Shown in pieces: positions 1 through 8,902 of a DNA stretch of 64,000 bases. Each line of letters opens with the position of its first letter. Position 1 is the stretch's first letter. The position numbers and the translations under genes were made by a program. Under the pieces are notes generated by a model. That model ran no database searches. It was not told the origin of the DNA and worked only from the letters and a program-made list of their open reading frames with translations. The stretch is from Dongia_B soli (GTDB taxonomy: Bacteria; Pseudomonadota; Alphaproteobacteria; Dongiales; Dongiaceae), in assembly GCF_034044715.1 (NCBI RefSeq), contig NZ_JAXCLW010000001.1:682001-746000 (forward strand), written 5' to 3'.

Positions 1-2
1 TG

Positions 3-980
3 ACCGGCGGAATCCAAAAACTGCTGCGCTGGTGGCATCAGAACAATCCCATTGGTGTGGCCCGCGAACATGTAGCGCATCATTACGATTTGTCGCGCCA
101 GCTCTTCGAGCAATTCCTCGATGAGAGCATGCAATATTCCTGCGCCTATTTCGCTACCCCGGAAACCACGCTTCCTCATGCCCAGCAAGCGAAGATGCGC
201 CATATCGCATCGAAGCTCCTGTTACAGCCGGGCCAGCATGTGCTGGATATCGGCTGCGGCTGGGGCGGCCTCGGCATGTTTCTTGCCAAGACGGCGGATG
301 TGCGCGTGACCGGCGTCACCCTGTCCAAGGAACAGCTCGAAGTCGCCAAGGCACGCGCCGAAGCCGCCGGCTTGAGCGACCGCGTGACCTTCAAGCTGCA
401 GGATTACCGGCATGAGACCACGCAATATGACCGCATCGTCTCGGTCGGCATGTTCGAGCATGTCGGCGTGAAACATTACGGCGAGTTCTTCGACAAGGTG
501 CAGCAATTGCTGAAGCAGAACGGCGTCGCTCTGCTGCATGCGATCGGCCGCCGTGACGGTCCCGGCTATACCAATCCGTGGCTGCGCAAATACATCTTCC
601 CCGGCGGCTACAGTCCCGCTTTGTCGGAAGTCTTGCCCGTCATCGAAAAGACTAGGCTGTGGGTCACCGATATCGAAGTGTTGCGGCTGCATTACGCCGA
701 AACCCTGAAAAACTGGCGGCACAATTTCAACGCCGTGCGCGACAAGATCCGGTCGCTCTATGACGAGCGTTTTTGCCGCATGTGGGAGTTCTATCTGATC
801 GGCAGCGAGCTCTCCTTCCGGTATGACTTCAACATGGTGTTCCAGATTCAGATGAGCCGCGGCATTCATGCCGTGCCGATGACCCGCGACTATATGTTCG
901 ACTGGGAACGTCAGCACGCGGCTCTGGCTGCCGGCAAGGCCGAGGCACCGAAGCGGCTGGGCGAACGTGCCGCTGAATAA
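3..980 (+). CDS. cfa: Cyclopropane-fatty-acyl-phospholipid synthase (5' end outside window)
   Basis: SAM-dependent enzyme that adds a methylene bridge across cis double bonds of membrane phospholipid acyl chains. The frame is open to the left edge, so the true start lies outside the window; the GTG at 57 sits inside the conserved block NPIGVAREHVAHHYDLS and is not a real start. Family motifs visible: QYSCAYF with the active-site-region Cys, the SAM loop VLDIGCGWGG, and IVSVGMFEHVG, all as in E. coli Cfa. About 80 N-terminal residues are missing compared with a full-length protein of roughly 380-400 residues. It converges on the histidine kinase gene, only 11 bp away. The family call is very secure. 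Confidence 0.96.
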   Translation, partial: TGGIQKLLRWWHQNNPIGVAREHVAHHYDLSRQLFEQFLDESMQYSCAYFATPETTLPHAQQAKMRHIASKLLLQPGQHVLDIGCGWGGLGMFLAKTADVRVTGVTLSKEQLEVAKARAEAAGLSDRVTFKLQDYRHETTQYDRIVSVGMFEHVGVKHYGEFFDKVQQLLKQNGVALLHAIGRRDGPGYTNPWLRKYIFPGGYSPALSEVLPVIEKTRLWVTDIEVLRLHYAETLKNWRHNFNAVRDKIRSLYDERFCRMWEFYLIGSELSFRYDFNMVFQIQMSRGIHAVPMTRDYMFDWERQHAALAAGKAEAPKRLGERAAE

Positions 981-991
981 TGCTGCTTAAT

Positions 992-2389
992 TCAGCGGGG
1001 CAGGCGCAGGGTAACGCGCAAGCCCCCGCCGGGCCGGTCGCCGAGGTTGATTTCGCCACCATGTGTCAGAACGATGCTCTGGACAATGGCCAGGCCCAAT
1101 CCAGTGCCGCCGCTGTTCCGGTTGCGTGAGGCTTCCACCCGATAGAAGGGACGGAAGACAAGGTCGCGCTGATCCGGCGGGATGCCGGGGCCGAAATCGT
1201 CGATCGTGACCATAATCGCCGTCGGGCGCGGTGTTAAGCTGATCTCGGCCCGCTGTCCGTATTTGATGGCATTGTCGATCAGATTGCCGAAGCAGCGTCG
1301 CAGGGCCAGCGGCCGGCCCAGCATCTGATAATCGCCCGGCGGCACCGGCAGCAAAGTTACATCAGGCAGGTCGAAGGTCATTTCGCCGAGAAGTTGGGCA
1401 AGATCGAATTGCACCGGTGCTTCGCGGTCGCTGTCTTCCCGGGCGAAAGCGAGCGTCGAGCGGATCATCGCTTCCATCTCGTCCAGATCGGACAGCATGC
1501 GCTGCTGCGCTTCCGGATCGTCGACGAATTCGGCCCGCAATCGCAACCGGGTGATGGGCGTCCGCAGATCGTGGGAAATCGCTGCAATCATCTGCGTTCG
1601 GCCATCGACCAACCGGCGGATGCGGGCTTGCATTTCATTGAAGGCATGTGCGGCCCGCCGCACCTCGACCGATCCCGTCTCCGGCAGCGGCGTGTCAAGA
1701 TTACCGCGCCCCATTGTCTCCGCCGCCTTGGTGAGACGAGCCAGCGGTCGCGTCAGGCGATAAACCGGGAATAGGCAAAGCGCGATCGCGACCGCCAATG
1801 TCGCCAGGATCGACAGGATGAGATCCCAGGACGCAATCGGCAACGAGCTGACCGCTGCGACGTCGAAATTCAACCAGGTATCATCCAGCAATTGAATCGC
1901 GACCCGGAACCGCCGTTCGTTCGACTGGCGGTCCAGGATCTGGCTGGTGCGGTCCTGGTCGCTGCCCCAAAGCCCTGGCCACAGCCGCCGAAACCAGTGA
2001 TCCTGATCGGCCGGCTGCGGCGCGTAATTGACCCTCACCTGGCGCCAATGGATATCGACCAGTCGCGCTTTCACGACATCGCGCAAGCGGGCGCAGCGTC
2101 GGTCCGGCGCCTTTGTATCCGGCACTGCGCTGTGGTTGCTGGTCGTTACATAGAGCGATGAGCGGCTGATCGCGGTGGCGACGCCGCGGCGCAGGATGGG
2201 TGCGGTATTTTCCAGGAAAGCAACGATCGAGGCGATGCGCTCGGCGGCGCGGACATCCTCCAGCGCCGTGATCGCTTCATTGCGGTTGATGTTGTGGAAG
2301 AGCGTCGTTGCCAATTGCGAGGCACAAATCCCGGTGACGACAATGACCATCAGCCAGTCGACGATGCTGTCCGGCAGGAAGCGGCGCAT
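992..2389 (-). CDS. EnvZ-like sensor histidine kinase
   Basis: 465-residue inner-membrane sensor kinase. TM1 is near residues 11-30, then a periplasmic domain of about 155 residues, TM2 near 188-210, a HAMP linker about 211-262, the phospho-acceptor His273 in AISHDLRTPITRL, then an HATPase domain with N- and G-boxes (NLIDNAIKYG, DDFGPGIP, GGTGLGLAIV). The layout and H-box resemble the EnvZ/OmpB class. It lies 9 bp downstream of the OmpR-type regulator gene on the same strand, so the two form an operon and presumably a cognate pair. The signal sensed is unknown. The divergent DegP-like protease suggests an envelope-stress or envelope-composition role; that is inference. Confidence 0.93.
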   Translation of the reverse strand: MRRFLPDSIVDWLMVIVVTGICASQLATTLFHNINRNEAITALEDVRAAERIASIVAFLENTAPILRRGVATAISRSSLYVTTSNHSAVPDTKAPDRRCARLRDVVKARLVDIHWRQVRVNYAPQPADQDHWFRRLWPGLWGSDQDRTSQILDRQSNERRFRVAIQLLDDTWLNFDVAAVSSLPIASWDLILSILATLAVAIALCLFPVYRLTRPLARLTKAAETMGRGNLDTPLPETGSVEVRRAAHAFNEMQARIRRLVDGRTQMIAAISHDLRTPITRLRLRAEFVDDPEAQQRMLSDLDEMEAMIRSTLAFAREDSDREAPVQFDLAQLLGEMTFDLPDVTLLPVPPGDYQMLGRPLALRRCFGNLIDNAIKYGQRAEISLTPRPTAIMVTIDDFGPGIPPDQRDLVFRPFYRVEASRNRNSGGTGLGLAIVQSIVLTHGGEINLGDRPGGGLRVTLRLPR

Positions 2390-2398
2390 GCGGCGGTT

Positions 2399-3130
2399 CT
2401 AACCTCTCGTCACGCTGGGTGTAAACATGTAGCCGCCGCCGCGCACCGTGGTGATGAGTTGAGGAACCGCGGGATCTGCTTCAATCTTACGGCGCAATCG
2501 CCCCACCTGCACATCGATGCTGCGATCGAAGGCGACGGCGGCGCGCCCCTTGGCGAGATCGAGCAGCCGGTCGCGGCTGAGCACACGCTGCGGCCGTTCC
2601 GCGAAAGCCACCAGCAAATCATATTCACCGGTGGAAAGCTCCACCGGCTGGCCATCAGGATTGGTTAAGATCCGGCGGGCAAGATCGAGCTTCCAGCCGG
2701 CAAAATTTAGAACCGGCGGGACCTCGCCGTCAGCCGGGGCGACCCCATCGCGTTCTTCGACCCGGCGCAGGACGGCCCGGATGCGCGCCAGCAATTCGCG
2801 GGGGTTGAACGGCTTGGCGAGATAATCGTCGGCACCGAGTTCGAGACCGATGATACGGTCGGTATCTTCCGCCACCGCCGTCAGCATGACGATCGGCACT
2901 TTCGAACTGGCGCGCACCTGGCCGCAAAGGGTCAGGCCCGTTTCACCCGGCAGCATGACGTCGAGCACGATCAGGTCAATACGGGCATCATTCATCACGC
3001 GCCGCATTTCGCGGCCATCGGCTGCGGTTGAGACGCGGTAGTTATGCTTGACCAGAAAGCGCGACAGGAGATCGCGGATTTCGCGGTCGTCATCGACGAT
3101 CAGGACGTGGCTGCTGGGTTCAGTAGGCAT
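2399..3130 (-). CDS. OmpR/PhoB-family response regulator
   Basis: 243-residue two-component regulator: receiver domain (VLIVDDDREIRDLL, phospho-acceptor Asp57 in LIVLDVMLPGETG, conserved Lys106 in DYLAKPF) followed by a winged-helix DNA-binding domain (STGEYDLLVAF, DVQVGRLRRKIEADP, TVRGGGYMF). It is the first gene of the regulator-kinase operon and is divergent from the DegP-like protease. The shared upstream region carries four GTAAC pentamers, two of them as a 10-bp-period direct repeat, which is the spacing expected for OmpR-family binding. The family is certain; targets are inferred. Confidence 0.95.
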   Translation of the reverse strand: MPTEPSSHVLIVDDDREIRDLLSRFLVKHNYRVSTAADGREMRRVMNDARIDLIVLDVMLPGETGLTLCGQVRASSKVPIVMLTAVAEDTDRIIGLELGADDYLAKPFNPRELLARIRAVLRRVEERDGVAPADGEVPPVLNFAGWKLDLARRILTNPDGQPVELSTGEYDLLVAFAERPQRVLSRDRLLDLAKGRAAVAFDRSIDVQVGRLRRKIEADPAVPQLITTVRGGGYMFTPSVTRG

Positions 3131-3500
3131 GTTCCGCTGCGCGACAAGTTTTCAGATATGGCATTCCAATACGGTTCCGCAACTCTGGCTCCTCGGAACT
3201 TCCATGAGCCCTAAGATGAGAACCGGCAATCGTTAATCGCCGCGACCAACAGTCTGGTCACTCCTCACCAGGAGGCGCGACGGCAAAAGTGTAACCGATT
3301 GTAACAGGCTCTGGCAGCGTCGAAACTCCGTTACCAAATTCCTTGCACAGCGACATAGGTACGTTACCGAGAGCTTCCAACTTACCAATCAGGGCGCGGA
3401 TGAAGCGCCTGTCATCGAACTCCGCGGACCGTCGCCCCAGGGCTAATTGATCCTCTGGCCGATACGGTAGTGCCGCTTGAAGAAAAAGGAAAATCGATCA
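3131..3500. other. Divergent promoter region between response regulator and DegP-like protease
   Basis: 370 bp without a convincing gene. It is flanked by the starts of a minus-strand response regulator and a plus-strand periplasmic protease, so it must hold both promoters. It contains the GTAAC cluster annotated separately. No obvious sigma70 hexamer pair could be assigned with confidence. Confidence 0.6.
3291..3367. promoter_or_regulatory. Candidate OmpR-family binding cluster (GTAAC repeats)
   Basis: Direct repeat GTAAC-N5-GTAAC at 3291-3305 (period 10 bp), plus two inverted copies (GTTAC) at 3330-3334 and 3363-3367. The architecture, two pentamers one helical turn apart, matches what OmpR/PhoB-family dimers bind, and the pentamer resembles the E. 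coli CpxR half-site GTAAA. Adjacency to an OmpR-type regulator and a DegP-type protease, a classic CpxR target in enterics, makes a regulatory role plausible. Chance occurrence of single pentamers is possible; the tandem pair is the strongest part. Confidence 0.5.
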
Positions 3501-5051
3501 ATGTCGCTCATCTCAAAAACTTTCTGCCGTACCGAATCGGGGCTCAGCCCGGACTCGGCTTCGCACATGAAACCACCGTCATCATCCGGACGCCGCGCCA
3601 AGCGCCTTGCCGCAGCTCTGGCCGCGGGTTCTTTCGCCAGCCTCGCCCTGCTCGGCCAGGCAGAAGCCTATCCCGCGCCTGACAGCTTTGCCGATCTTGC
3701 GGCGAAGGTGACCCCGGCCGTCGTCAATATCTCGTCCAGCCATAAAATAGCCGAAGCGGAAGGCCAGCAAGCCATGCCGTTCGAGTTCCCCAAGGGTTCG
3801 CCCTTCGACGACTTGTTCCGCCCCTTCATGGACCAGCAACGGCAGCATCACCCCAACCGCAAGGTCATGTCGCTGGGCTCGGGCTTCATCATCGATGCCA
3901 GTGGCTATGTCGTCACCAATAACCATGTGATCGATGACGCGAGCGATATCGAGGTCACCACTACCGACGGCAAGCAATATCCGGCCAAGCTGGTCGGCAC
4001 CGATCCCAAGACCGACTTGGCCGTGCTGAAGATCGATGCCAAGCAGTCGCTGCCTTTCGTCACTTTCGGCGACTCCGATAAAGAGCGCGTCGGCGACTGG
4101 GTCATGGCCGTGGGCAATCCATTCGGCCTGGGCGGTACGGTGACGGCCGGCATCGTCTCGGCGCGTGGCCGTGACATCAATGAAGGCCCGTTCGATGACT
4201 TCCTGCAAATCGATGCAGCAATCAATCAGGGCAATTCCGGCGGCCCGACCTTCTCCACCAACGGCGAGGTAATCGGCATCAATACGGCAATCGCCTCACC
4301 CAATGGCGGCAGCGTCGGCATCGGCTTTGCCATTCCATCCAACATGGCGAAGCCGGTCATCGAAGCCCTGCGCGAACATGGCAGCGTCGAACGCGGCTGG
4401 CTCGGCGTGCAGATTCAGAAAGTGACGCCGGATCTTGCCAAGGCGATGGGCCTGCAGGAAACCCAGGGTGCGCTGGTGGCTGGCGTGCAACCCGAGGGTC
4501 CCGCCGCGAAGGTCCTGAAGCCCGGCGATGTGGTGGTTTCCTATAACGGGCAGACAGTCGAGGATATGCGTGACCTGCCCCGCTTGGTGGCCAACACCCG
4601 GCCGGAGACCAAGGTCGAGTTGACGGTCTGGCGCAACCACGAGATGCAGCGTGTTTCCGTGGTGATCGGCAAATTGAAGGCCGAAGAGAAAGTCGCGTCG
4701 ACGGATGAGGATAACGGCGACAACCAGGCGGCCGATCAAGGCGGTGTCGCGGTCGCTTCTCTCGGCGCCAGCTTCGCTCCGGTCAATGCCGATACCCGGC
4801 GTGAGTTCAACCTCGATGACAATGCCAAGGGCGTGGTTGTCACCGATATCGACGAAGACAGCCCGCTGGCCGCACAAGGTGTCAGCACCGGCGACATCAT
4901 CGAGCGCATCGGCGATCACGAGGTCAGCAAGCCGGAACAGCTGCGGCAAATGACCAAGGAAGCGAAGGCAAACCGACAGGATGTCGTCATGATGTTGGTG
5001 AATCATCGCGGCCAGGAATTGTTCATCGCCGTCAAACTGGCGGATGCGTAA
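3501..5051 (+). CDS. degP: Do-like (DegP/HtrA) periplasmic serine protease
   Basis: 516-residue trypsin-like envelope protease/chaperone that degrades misfolded periplasmic proteins. Catalytic triad His142 (VTNNHVIDD), Asp172 (KTDLAVLKI) and Ser246 (NQGNSGGPTF), followed by two PDZ domains (about 285-385 and 420-510). The N-terminus has a long charged stretch, then a hydrophobic segment ending LLGQAEA, a likely signal peptide cleaved near residue 56. I chose the ATG at 3501 because AAAAAGGA lies about 10 bases upstream; a TTG at 3477 in the same frame is less likely. It is divergent from an OmpR-type regulator that may control it. DegP versus DegQ/MucD naming is uncertain. Confidence 0.93.
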   Translation: MSLISKTFCRTESGLSPDSASHMKPPSSSGRRAKRLAAALAAGSFASLALLGQAEAYPAPDSFADLAAKVTPAVVNISSSHKIAEAEGQQAMPFEFPKGSPFDDLFRPFMDQQRQHHPNRKVMSLGSGFIIDASGYVVTNNHVIDDASDIEVTTTDGKQYPAKLVGTDPKTDLAVLKIDAKQSLPFVTFGDSDKERVGDWVMAVGNPFGLGGTVTAGIVSARGRDINEGPFDDFLQIDAAINQGNSGGPTFSTNGEVIGINTAIASPNGGSVGIGFAIPSNMAKPVIEALREHGSVERGWLGVQIQKVTPDLAKAMGLQETQGALVAGVQPEGPAAKVLKPGDVVVSYNGQTVEDMRDLPRLVANTRPETKVELTVWRNHEMQRVSVVIGKLKAEEKVASTDEDNGDNQAADQGGVAVASLGASFAPVNADTRREFNLDDNAKGVVVTDIDEDSPLAAQGVSTGDIIERIGDHEVSKPEQLRQMTKEAKANRQDVVMMLVNHRGQELFIAVKLADA

Positions 5052-5598
5052 CGCCTAACGACTGGAGAACTGGTTCTTGAGTTCCCTGGAGATCGGATCA
5101 CCCCCAGCCATCTGACCGCCAGCGGCAGATGACGATCCGATCGAATGCCCCATGGCCGGCCCCGGCCATGGGACTGTGGCCGGCGCAGGTCCCACCCCTC
5201 ACCCCCGACCTGCGCCGGTTCTCTTTTCAGCCGTCACCAAAATCGAGATCATTGCCGAGGCGTTATGCCGTCCTCGACCCGGGTATTGGGCAAGATGGCG
5301 CCCCGTGCCGGCCGGGCCGCTGACAGCGCAGTTTCGAGCGCCGCGCCGATCACTGCATGACGGCGCCGTAAGGCGGCAGAATCATGTTTTTGCCGCCCAG
5401 CGTCAGGACGAAAGAGAAATCCGGCGTCTGTTCGGCGCGATCAATCCGGCGCCCGCGCGACCGTAGGGGTTCATCTTGACAGTCGCATGGCTCTTTGGCC
5501 GATCGCCCCCTGAATTCATTCGGCCTGAACCGCGCCGCTGCCGGCATCGATTCCGGCGTCGTCGGCAGTGCCCTCTCAGGACCGAAGCTCGCTCCGGA
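5052..5598. other. 547-bp stretch without a recognisable gene
   Basis: Lies between degP and the convergent enoyl-CoA hydratase gene. Short open frames on both strands have arginine/proline-rich, shadow-like translations and no recognisable motif. A minus-strand frame at 5350-5547 ends in a more protein-like segment (FSFVLTLGGKNMILPPY), but no start, ribosome site or family supports it. Near its left end it holds the long GC palindrome annotated separately. Confidence 0.5.
5149..5172. repeat. Perfect 11-bp-arm inverted repeat downstream of degP
   Basis: Arms CCCATGGCCGG (5149-5159) and CCGGCCATGGG (5162-5172) with only two bases between them. As RNA it would form a very stable GC hairpin about 100 nt after the degP stop. 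No T-run follows, so it is not a typical intrinsic terminator; it may stabilise the 3' end or be a binding site. Confidence 0.45.
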
Positions 5599-6375
5599 TT
5601 ATCGATGCTTGAACTGCGCCGGCCGCTTCTCGGCAAAAGCGCTCATGCCTTCGCTCTGGTCTTCGGTGGCGAAGGCGGCATGGAACATCCGGCGCTCGAA
5701 GCGCAGGCCTTCGGCCAGACTGGTCTCAAAAGCGCGATTGACTGATTCCTTGGCGAAAAGCGTGATCGGCAGGGACATCGAGGCGATCTTGCCGGCGACC
5801 GCGAGCGCTTCTTCCATCAGCTTTTCCGCCGGCACGATGCGCGAGACCAGACCGCAGCGTTCCGCCTCGGCGGCGTCCATCATCCGGCCGGTCAGCACCA
5901 GATCCATCGCCTTGGCCTTGCCCAAGGCACGGGTGAGGCGCTGCGTGCCGCCGGCACCCGGGATGATGCCGAGTGTGATTTCCGGCTGGCCGAATTTGGC
6001 ATTCTCCGCCGCGATGATGATATCGCACATCATGGCAACTTCGCAGCCGCCGCCGAGCGCGAAGCCGGCCACCGCGGCAATGACCGGCTTGCGGCAGCTT
6101 GCCACCCGCTCCCAGCCTTTGGTGATGAAGTCGCTGAGATAGACATCCATGAAGGAACGGTCCTTCATTTCCTTGATGTCGGCGCCGGCGGCGAAGGCCT
6201 TCTCGCTGCCGGTCAGAATGATCGCGCCGATTCCCTCATCCGCCTCGAACTCGTCCAGCGCCCCGCCAAGATCGTCGATCAATGCATCGCACAGCGCATT
6301 GAGCGCTTTGGGTCGATTGAGCGTGATAATGCCGACGCGGCCGTCGCGGGCCACCAGGATGTTTTCATAAGTCAT
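5599..6375 (-). CDS. Enoyl-CoA hydratase (crotonase family)
   Basis: 258-residue crotonase-fold enzyme hydrating trans-2-enoyl-CoA in fatty-acid beta-oxidation or related acyl-CoA catabolism. The oxyanion-hole loop AAGADIKEM is present, and both catalytic glutamates are in place: Glu112 in [12 protein letters not shown] and Glu132 in [15 protein letters not shown], as in the rat mitochondrial enzyme. Length is typical. The start is 6 bp from the stop of the upstream small exported-protein gene, so they are probably cotranscribed. Short-chain specificity is likely but cannot be proved from sequence. Confidence 0.93.
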   Translation of the reverse strand: MTYENILVARDGRVGIITLNRPKALNALCDALIDDLGGALDEFEADEGIGAIILTGSEKAFAAGADIKEMKDRSFMDVYLSDFITKGWERVASCRKPVIAAVAGFALGGGCEVAMMCDIIIAAENAKFGQPEITLGIIPGAGGTQRLTRALGKAKAMDLVLTGRMMDAAEAERCGLVSRIVPAEKLMEEALAVAGKIASMSLPITLFAKESVNRAFETSLAEGLRFERRMFHAAFATEDQSEGMSAFAEKRPAQFKHR

Positions 6376-6381
6376 GCTGGC

Positions 6382-6762
6382 TCACTTGCTTTCGGAGGAG
6401 AGGGTGAAGCTGACATTGACCGGGCCGCCGCCCTGGCCGCCCAGCACATCGATCTTCAAGGTTTCCGCCTTGCGGTGAAAGGTGCCGCTGGCCGCCTGTT
6501 GCCAGCCGAGCTGGGGCAGGGTCGTATCGTAGAATTCCCGCACATCATCCGCCTTGACGGTGCCGCTGGCATAGGCGGTGACGATCTTGCCGACCGGCGC
6601 ATCGAAGACCGTGGTCTTCTCCTTTTGCTCGACCAGGCCGGCGGCCAGCGGAAGATCGGTGATCGCGGTCAGATATTCGACTGCAAAGGCCGGCAAGGGC
6701 GCCAGCAGGAACAAACCCAGCATCAGCCGGCGGATAAGCTTGCATTTCCCGAACGGGTTCAT
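6382..6762 (-). CDS. Small exported protein of unknown function
   Basis: 126 residues. The ATG at 6762 was chosen because GGGAG lies 7-8 bases upstream and it begins a clear signal peptide: positive N-region, hydrophobic run LMLGLFLLAPLPAFA, cleavage likely after AFA (about residue 27). The mature part of about 100 residues contains AASGTFHRKAETLKIDV and ends in a beta-rich segment. I do not recognise the family. It is followed after 6 bp by enoyl-CoA hydratase, so it may be cotranscribed, but a functional link is not evident. Confidence 0.75.
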   Translation of the reverse strand: MNPFGKCKLIRRLMLGLFLLAPLPAFAVEYLTAITDLPLAAGLVEQKEKTTVFDAPVGKIVTAYASGTVKADDVREFYDTTLPQLGWQQAASGTFHRKAETLKIDVLGGQGGGPVNVSFTLSSESK

Positions 6763-6863
6763 GGCGGCAACTCCCTTGCGGTGAGGGGTTGTTGTAGCTC
6801 GGAAGGCCGAAGGCGGACAATAGCTTAGCCATGACAAGTTTGTCAGCTTCGGGAGATGGGCCT

Positions 6864-7787
6864 TCAGGAGGCCGCTGCCCCCGCGCGCCGTTCGGCGATC
6901 AGATCCATGAAGGCGGCCGCCGCCTTGCTGCGGTGATAATCGCGATGGCGCAGCAATCGGAAGGCACGTTCCGCCTCCGGCAGCGGCCAGGCAACCAGCC
7001 GCCCTTGCGCAATGCCGACCTCCGCTGCGAGATCCGACATCACCGTGAGTCCTGCATTGGCTTCCACCGCCAAGCGTACTGCTTCGTTGCTCGGCAGCTC
7101 CAGCGTGAGACGTAACTTTGCCGGATCGAGGCCAAGATCTGCGAGAACCGTTTCCATCACCTGGCGCGTGCCGGAACCCTGTTCGCGCGACACCCAATCG
7201 ACATTGCGCAAAGCCTCGCTTGTGACGACATCGCGATATGATCGGCCCTGCTGCAGCCGGGTCCAGGGATGCTGCGTGCCGGCGACCAGCAGCAAACTGT
7301 CGCCCGGCAGGGCCAGTTGCTCGAATTGCGCCTCCGTGACGAGGCCTTCGACAATGCCCAATTCGGCAGCGCCGTTTTTGACGGCCACGGCAACCTGCTC
7401 GGTATTGCCGATCACCAGATCCAAGGTGATGGCGGGGAATTGCCGCCGGAATGCCGACATGATCGGCGGCAGCCAGTAATTGCCGACAGTCTGGCTGGCG
7501 GCGAGGGTCAAGTGGCCGCGCCGCAATTCCCGCAATTCACCAAGTGCTCGCTCGGCTTCGGCAACCCGCCGCAGGATCGCCTGGGCTTCCGTCATCAGCA
7601 ACCCGCCCGCGGGCGTCAACTCAATATGCCGGCCGATGCGATGGAATAGCGGCAGGCCGTGGCGATCTTCCAAGGCGGCGATCGCAGCACTGACGGCGGG
7701 TTGCGTCAGATTGAGCGCTTCGGCCGCCCGCGTCATATGCTGGCGCTCCGCAACCGCCAGGAAGATCCGTAGCTGCTCCAGCGTCAT
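6864..7787 (-). CDS. LysR-family regulator (YeiE/CbbR-like)
   Basis: 307-residue LysR-type transcription factor: N-terminal winged helix (MTLEQLRIFLAVAERQHM, AAEALNLTQPAVSAAIAALE), then a periplasmic-binding-protein-like effector domain. The ATG at 7787 is chosen because the helix-turn-helix begins right there; a longer in-frame opening overlaps the upstream gene. It follows the YeiH-like exporter gene by 31 bp on the same strand. In enterics yeiE also neighbours yeiH, which supports the exporter as its target. The effector is unknown. Confidence 0.92.
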   Translation of the reverse strand: MTLEQLRIFLAVAERQHMTRAAEALNLTQPAVSAAIAALEDRHGLPLFHRIGRHIELTPAGGLLMTEAQAILRRVAEAERALGELRELRRGHLTLAASQTVGNYWLPPIMSAFRRQFPAITLDLVIGNTEQVAVAVKNGAAELGIVEGLVTEAQFEQLALPGDSLLLVAGTQHPWTRLQQGRSYRDVVTSEALRNVDWVSREQGSGTRQVMETVLADLGLDPAKLRLTLELPSNEAVRLAVEANAGLTVMSDLAAEVGIAQGRLVAWPLPEAERAFRLLRHRDYHRSKAAAAFMDLIAERRAGAAAS

Positions 7788-7818
7788 GGGGCGTCCCCGG
7801 AAAAGCCCACAGTTCTTC

Positions 7819-8868
7819 TCAGGGCAGGACCACGACCAGCAGCAGGCCCAAAGCGCCGATGAACAAGCTGGCGAGAAAACCCAGCAATAGGGGCCGCCAG
7901 CCACGGCGCAGCAATTTGCGCCCATCCGTGTTCAGCCCCATCGCGCCCAGCGCGACCGCCATCATGAAACCGGTGACGTCCGGCGCCGCGTGCTGCACGG
8001 CTTGCGGCACCAGCCCGAGGCTGTTGATCCCCGCCAGGACAACGAAAACCAGAATGAACCATGGCAGGGCGATCCGGCCGGAAGCCGAATTGCGGACGGC
8101 ATCCGCTTGGGGACGGGGTTGGACGTGGCGGCGGAAAATCAGGCCGACCGTCATCACGACCGGCGCTAACAGCAGGACGCGCGATAATTTCGCCAGGGTC
8201 GCCATATCGCCGCTGATCGTGCCGTGCTGATAGCCGGCGGCGACAACCTGGCCGATTTCGTGAATCGTCGCCCCGGCCCAGAGACCGAATTGATCGACAT
8301 TGAGGCCCAGCAGCCCAGGCACCAAGGGATAGAGGAGCATGGCCGCAGTGCCGAAGATGGTGACGCAGGCAATGCCGTAAGCCGCTTCGTCCTCCGAGCC
8401 CTTGACCACGGTATTGCCGGCCATTACCGCAGATGCGCCGCAGATCGAGGTGCCGAAAGCGATCAGATAGCGCAGCTCCCGCGGCACGCCGAGCCAGCGG
8501 CCCAGCAGCACCGTTACCGAGAAAGTCGCCGGCACCACCAGCAGGATCAGCAGAATGCCGCTCCAGCCGAGATCGCCGAGCCGCGTGAGTGCCAGTTGCA
8601 GCCCGAGCAGGGCGATCGCCCAGCGCAGCAATGTGCGCGCGGCGAATCCCGTGCCCGCCCGGCAATGCGCCGGTGTGCCGATCAGGACGCTGAATCCGAG
8701 ACCAATCAGCATGGCGAGAATCATCGGATTGAAGCGGTCGAGACCCGGATAGCGATGCAAGGTCTCGGCAAAGACGGCGATCAGCGTCGCCAGGACCAGG
8801 CCCGGCACCGCAGCCGGCAACTGAATGCCGGGGGAAGCAGAAACAGGAGAAGAATAACTTTCGGCCAT
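7819..8868 (-). CDS. YeiH-family (UPF0324) putative sulfate/anion exporter
   Basis: About 349 residues, roughly ten hydrophobic helices (examples: LVLATLIAVFAETL, MILAMLIGLGFSVLIG, WAIALLGLQLAL, WFILVFVVLAGIN, C-terminal LLLGFLASLFIGALGLLLVVVL). Conserved family segments GTSICGASAVMAGN and GATIHEIGQVVAAG are present. The family is annotated as putative sulfate exporters, but the substrate is not firmly established. The ATG at 8868 and a GTG at 8871 are both usable; AAGGAAA lies just upstream. It heads a two-gene unit with the LysR regulator and is preceded by an AT-rich promoter region holding inverted repeats. Confidence 0.88.
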   Translation of the reverse strand: MAESYSSPVSASPGIQLPAAVPGLVLATLIAVFAETLHRYPGLDRFNPMILAMLIGLGFSVLIGTPAHCRAGTGFAARTLLRWAIALLGLQLALTRLGDLGWSGILLILLVVPATFSVTVLLGRWLGVPRELRYLIAFGTSICGASAVMAGNTVVKGSEDEAAYGIACVTIFGTAAMLLYPLVPGLLGLNVDQFGLWAGATIHEIGQVVAAGYQHGTISGDMATLAKLSRVLLLAPVVMTVGLIFRRHVQPRPQADAVRNSASGRIALPWFILVFVVLAGINSLGLVPQAVQHAAPDVTGFMMAVALGAMGLNTDGRKLLRRGWRPLLLGFLASLFIGALGLLLVVVLP

Positions 8869-8902
8869 CACGAGTTTTCCTTTCGGATGGCCAGGATACG
8901 AT

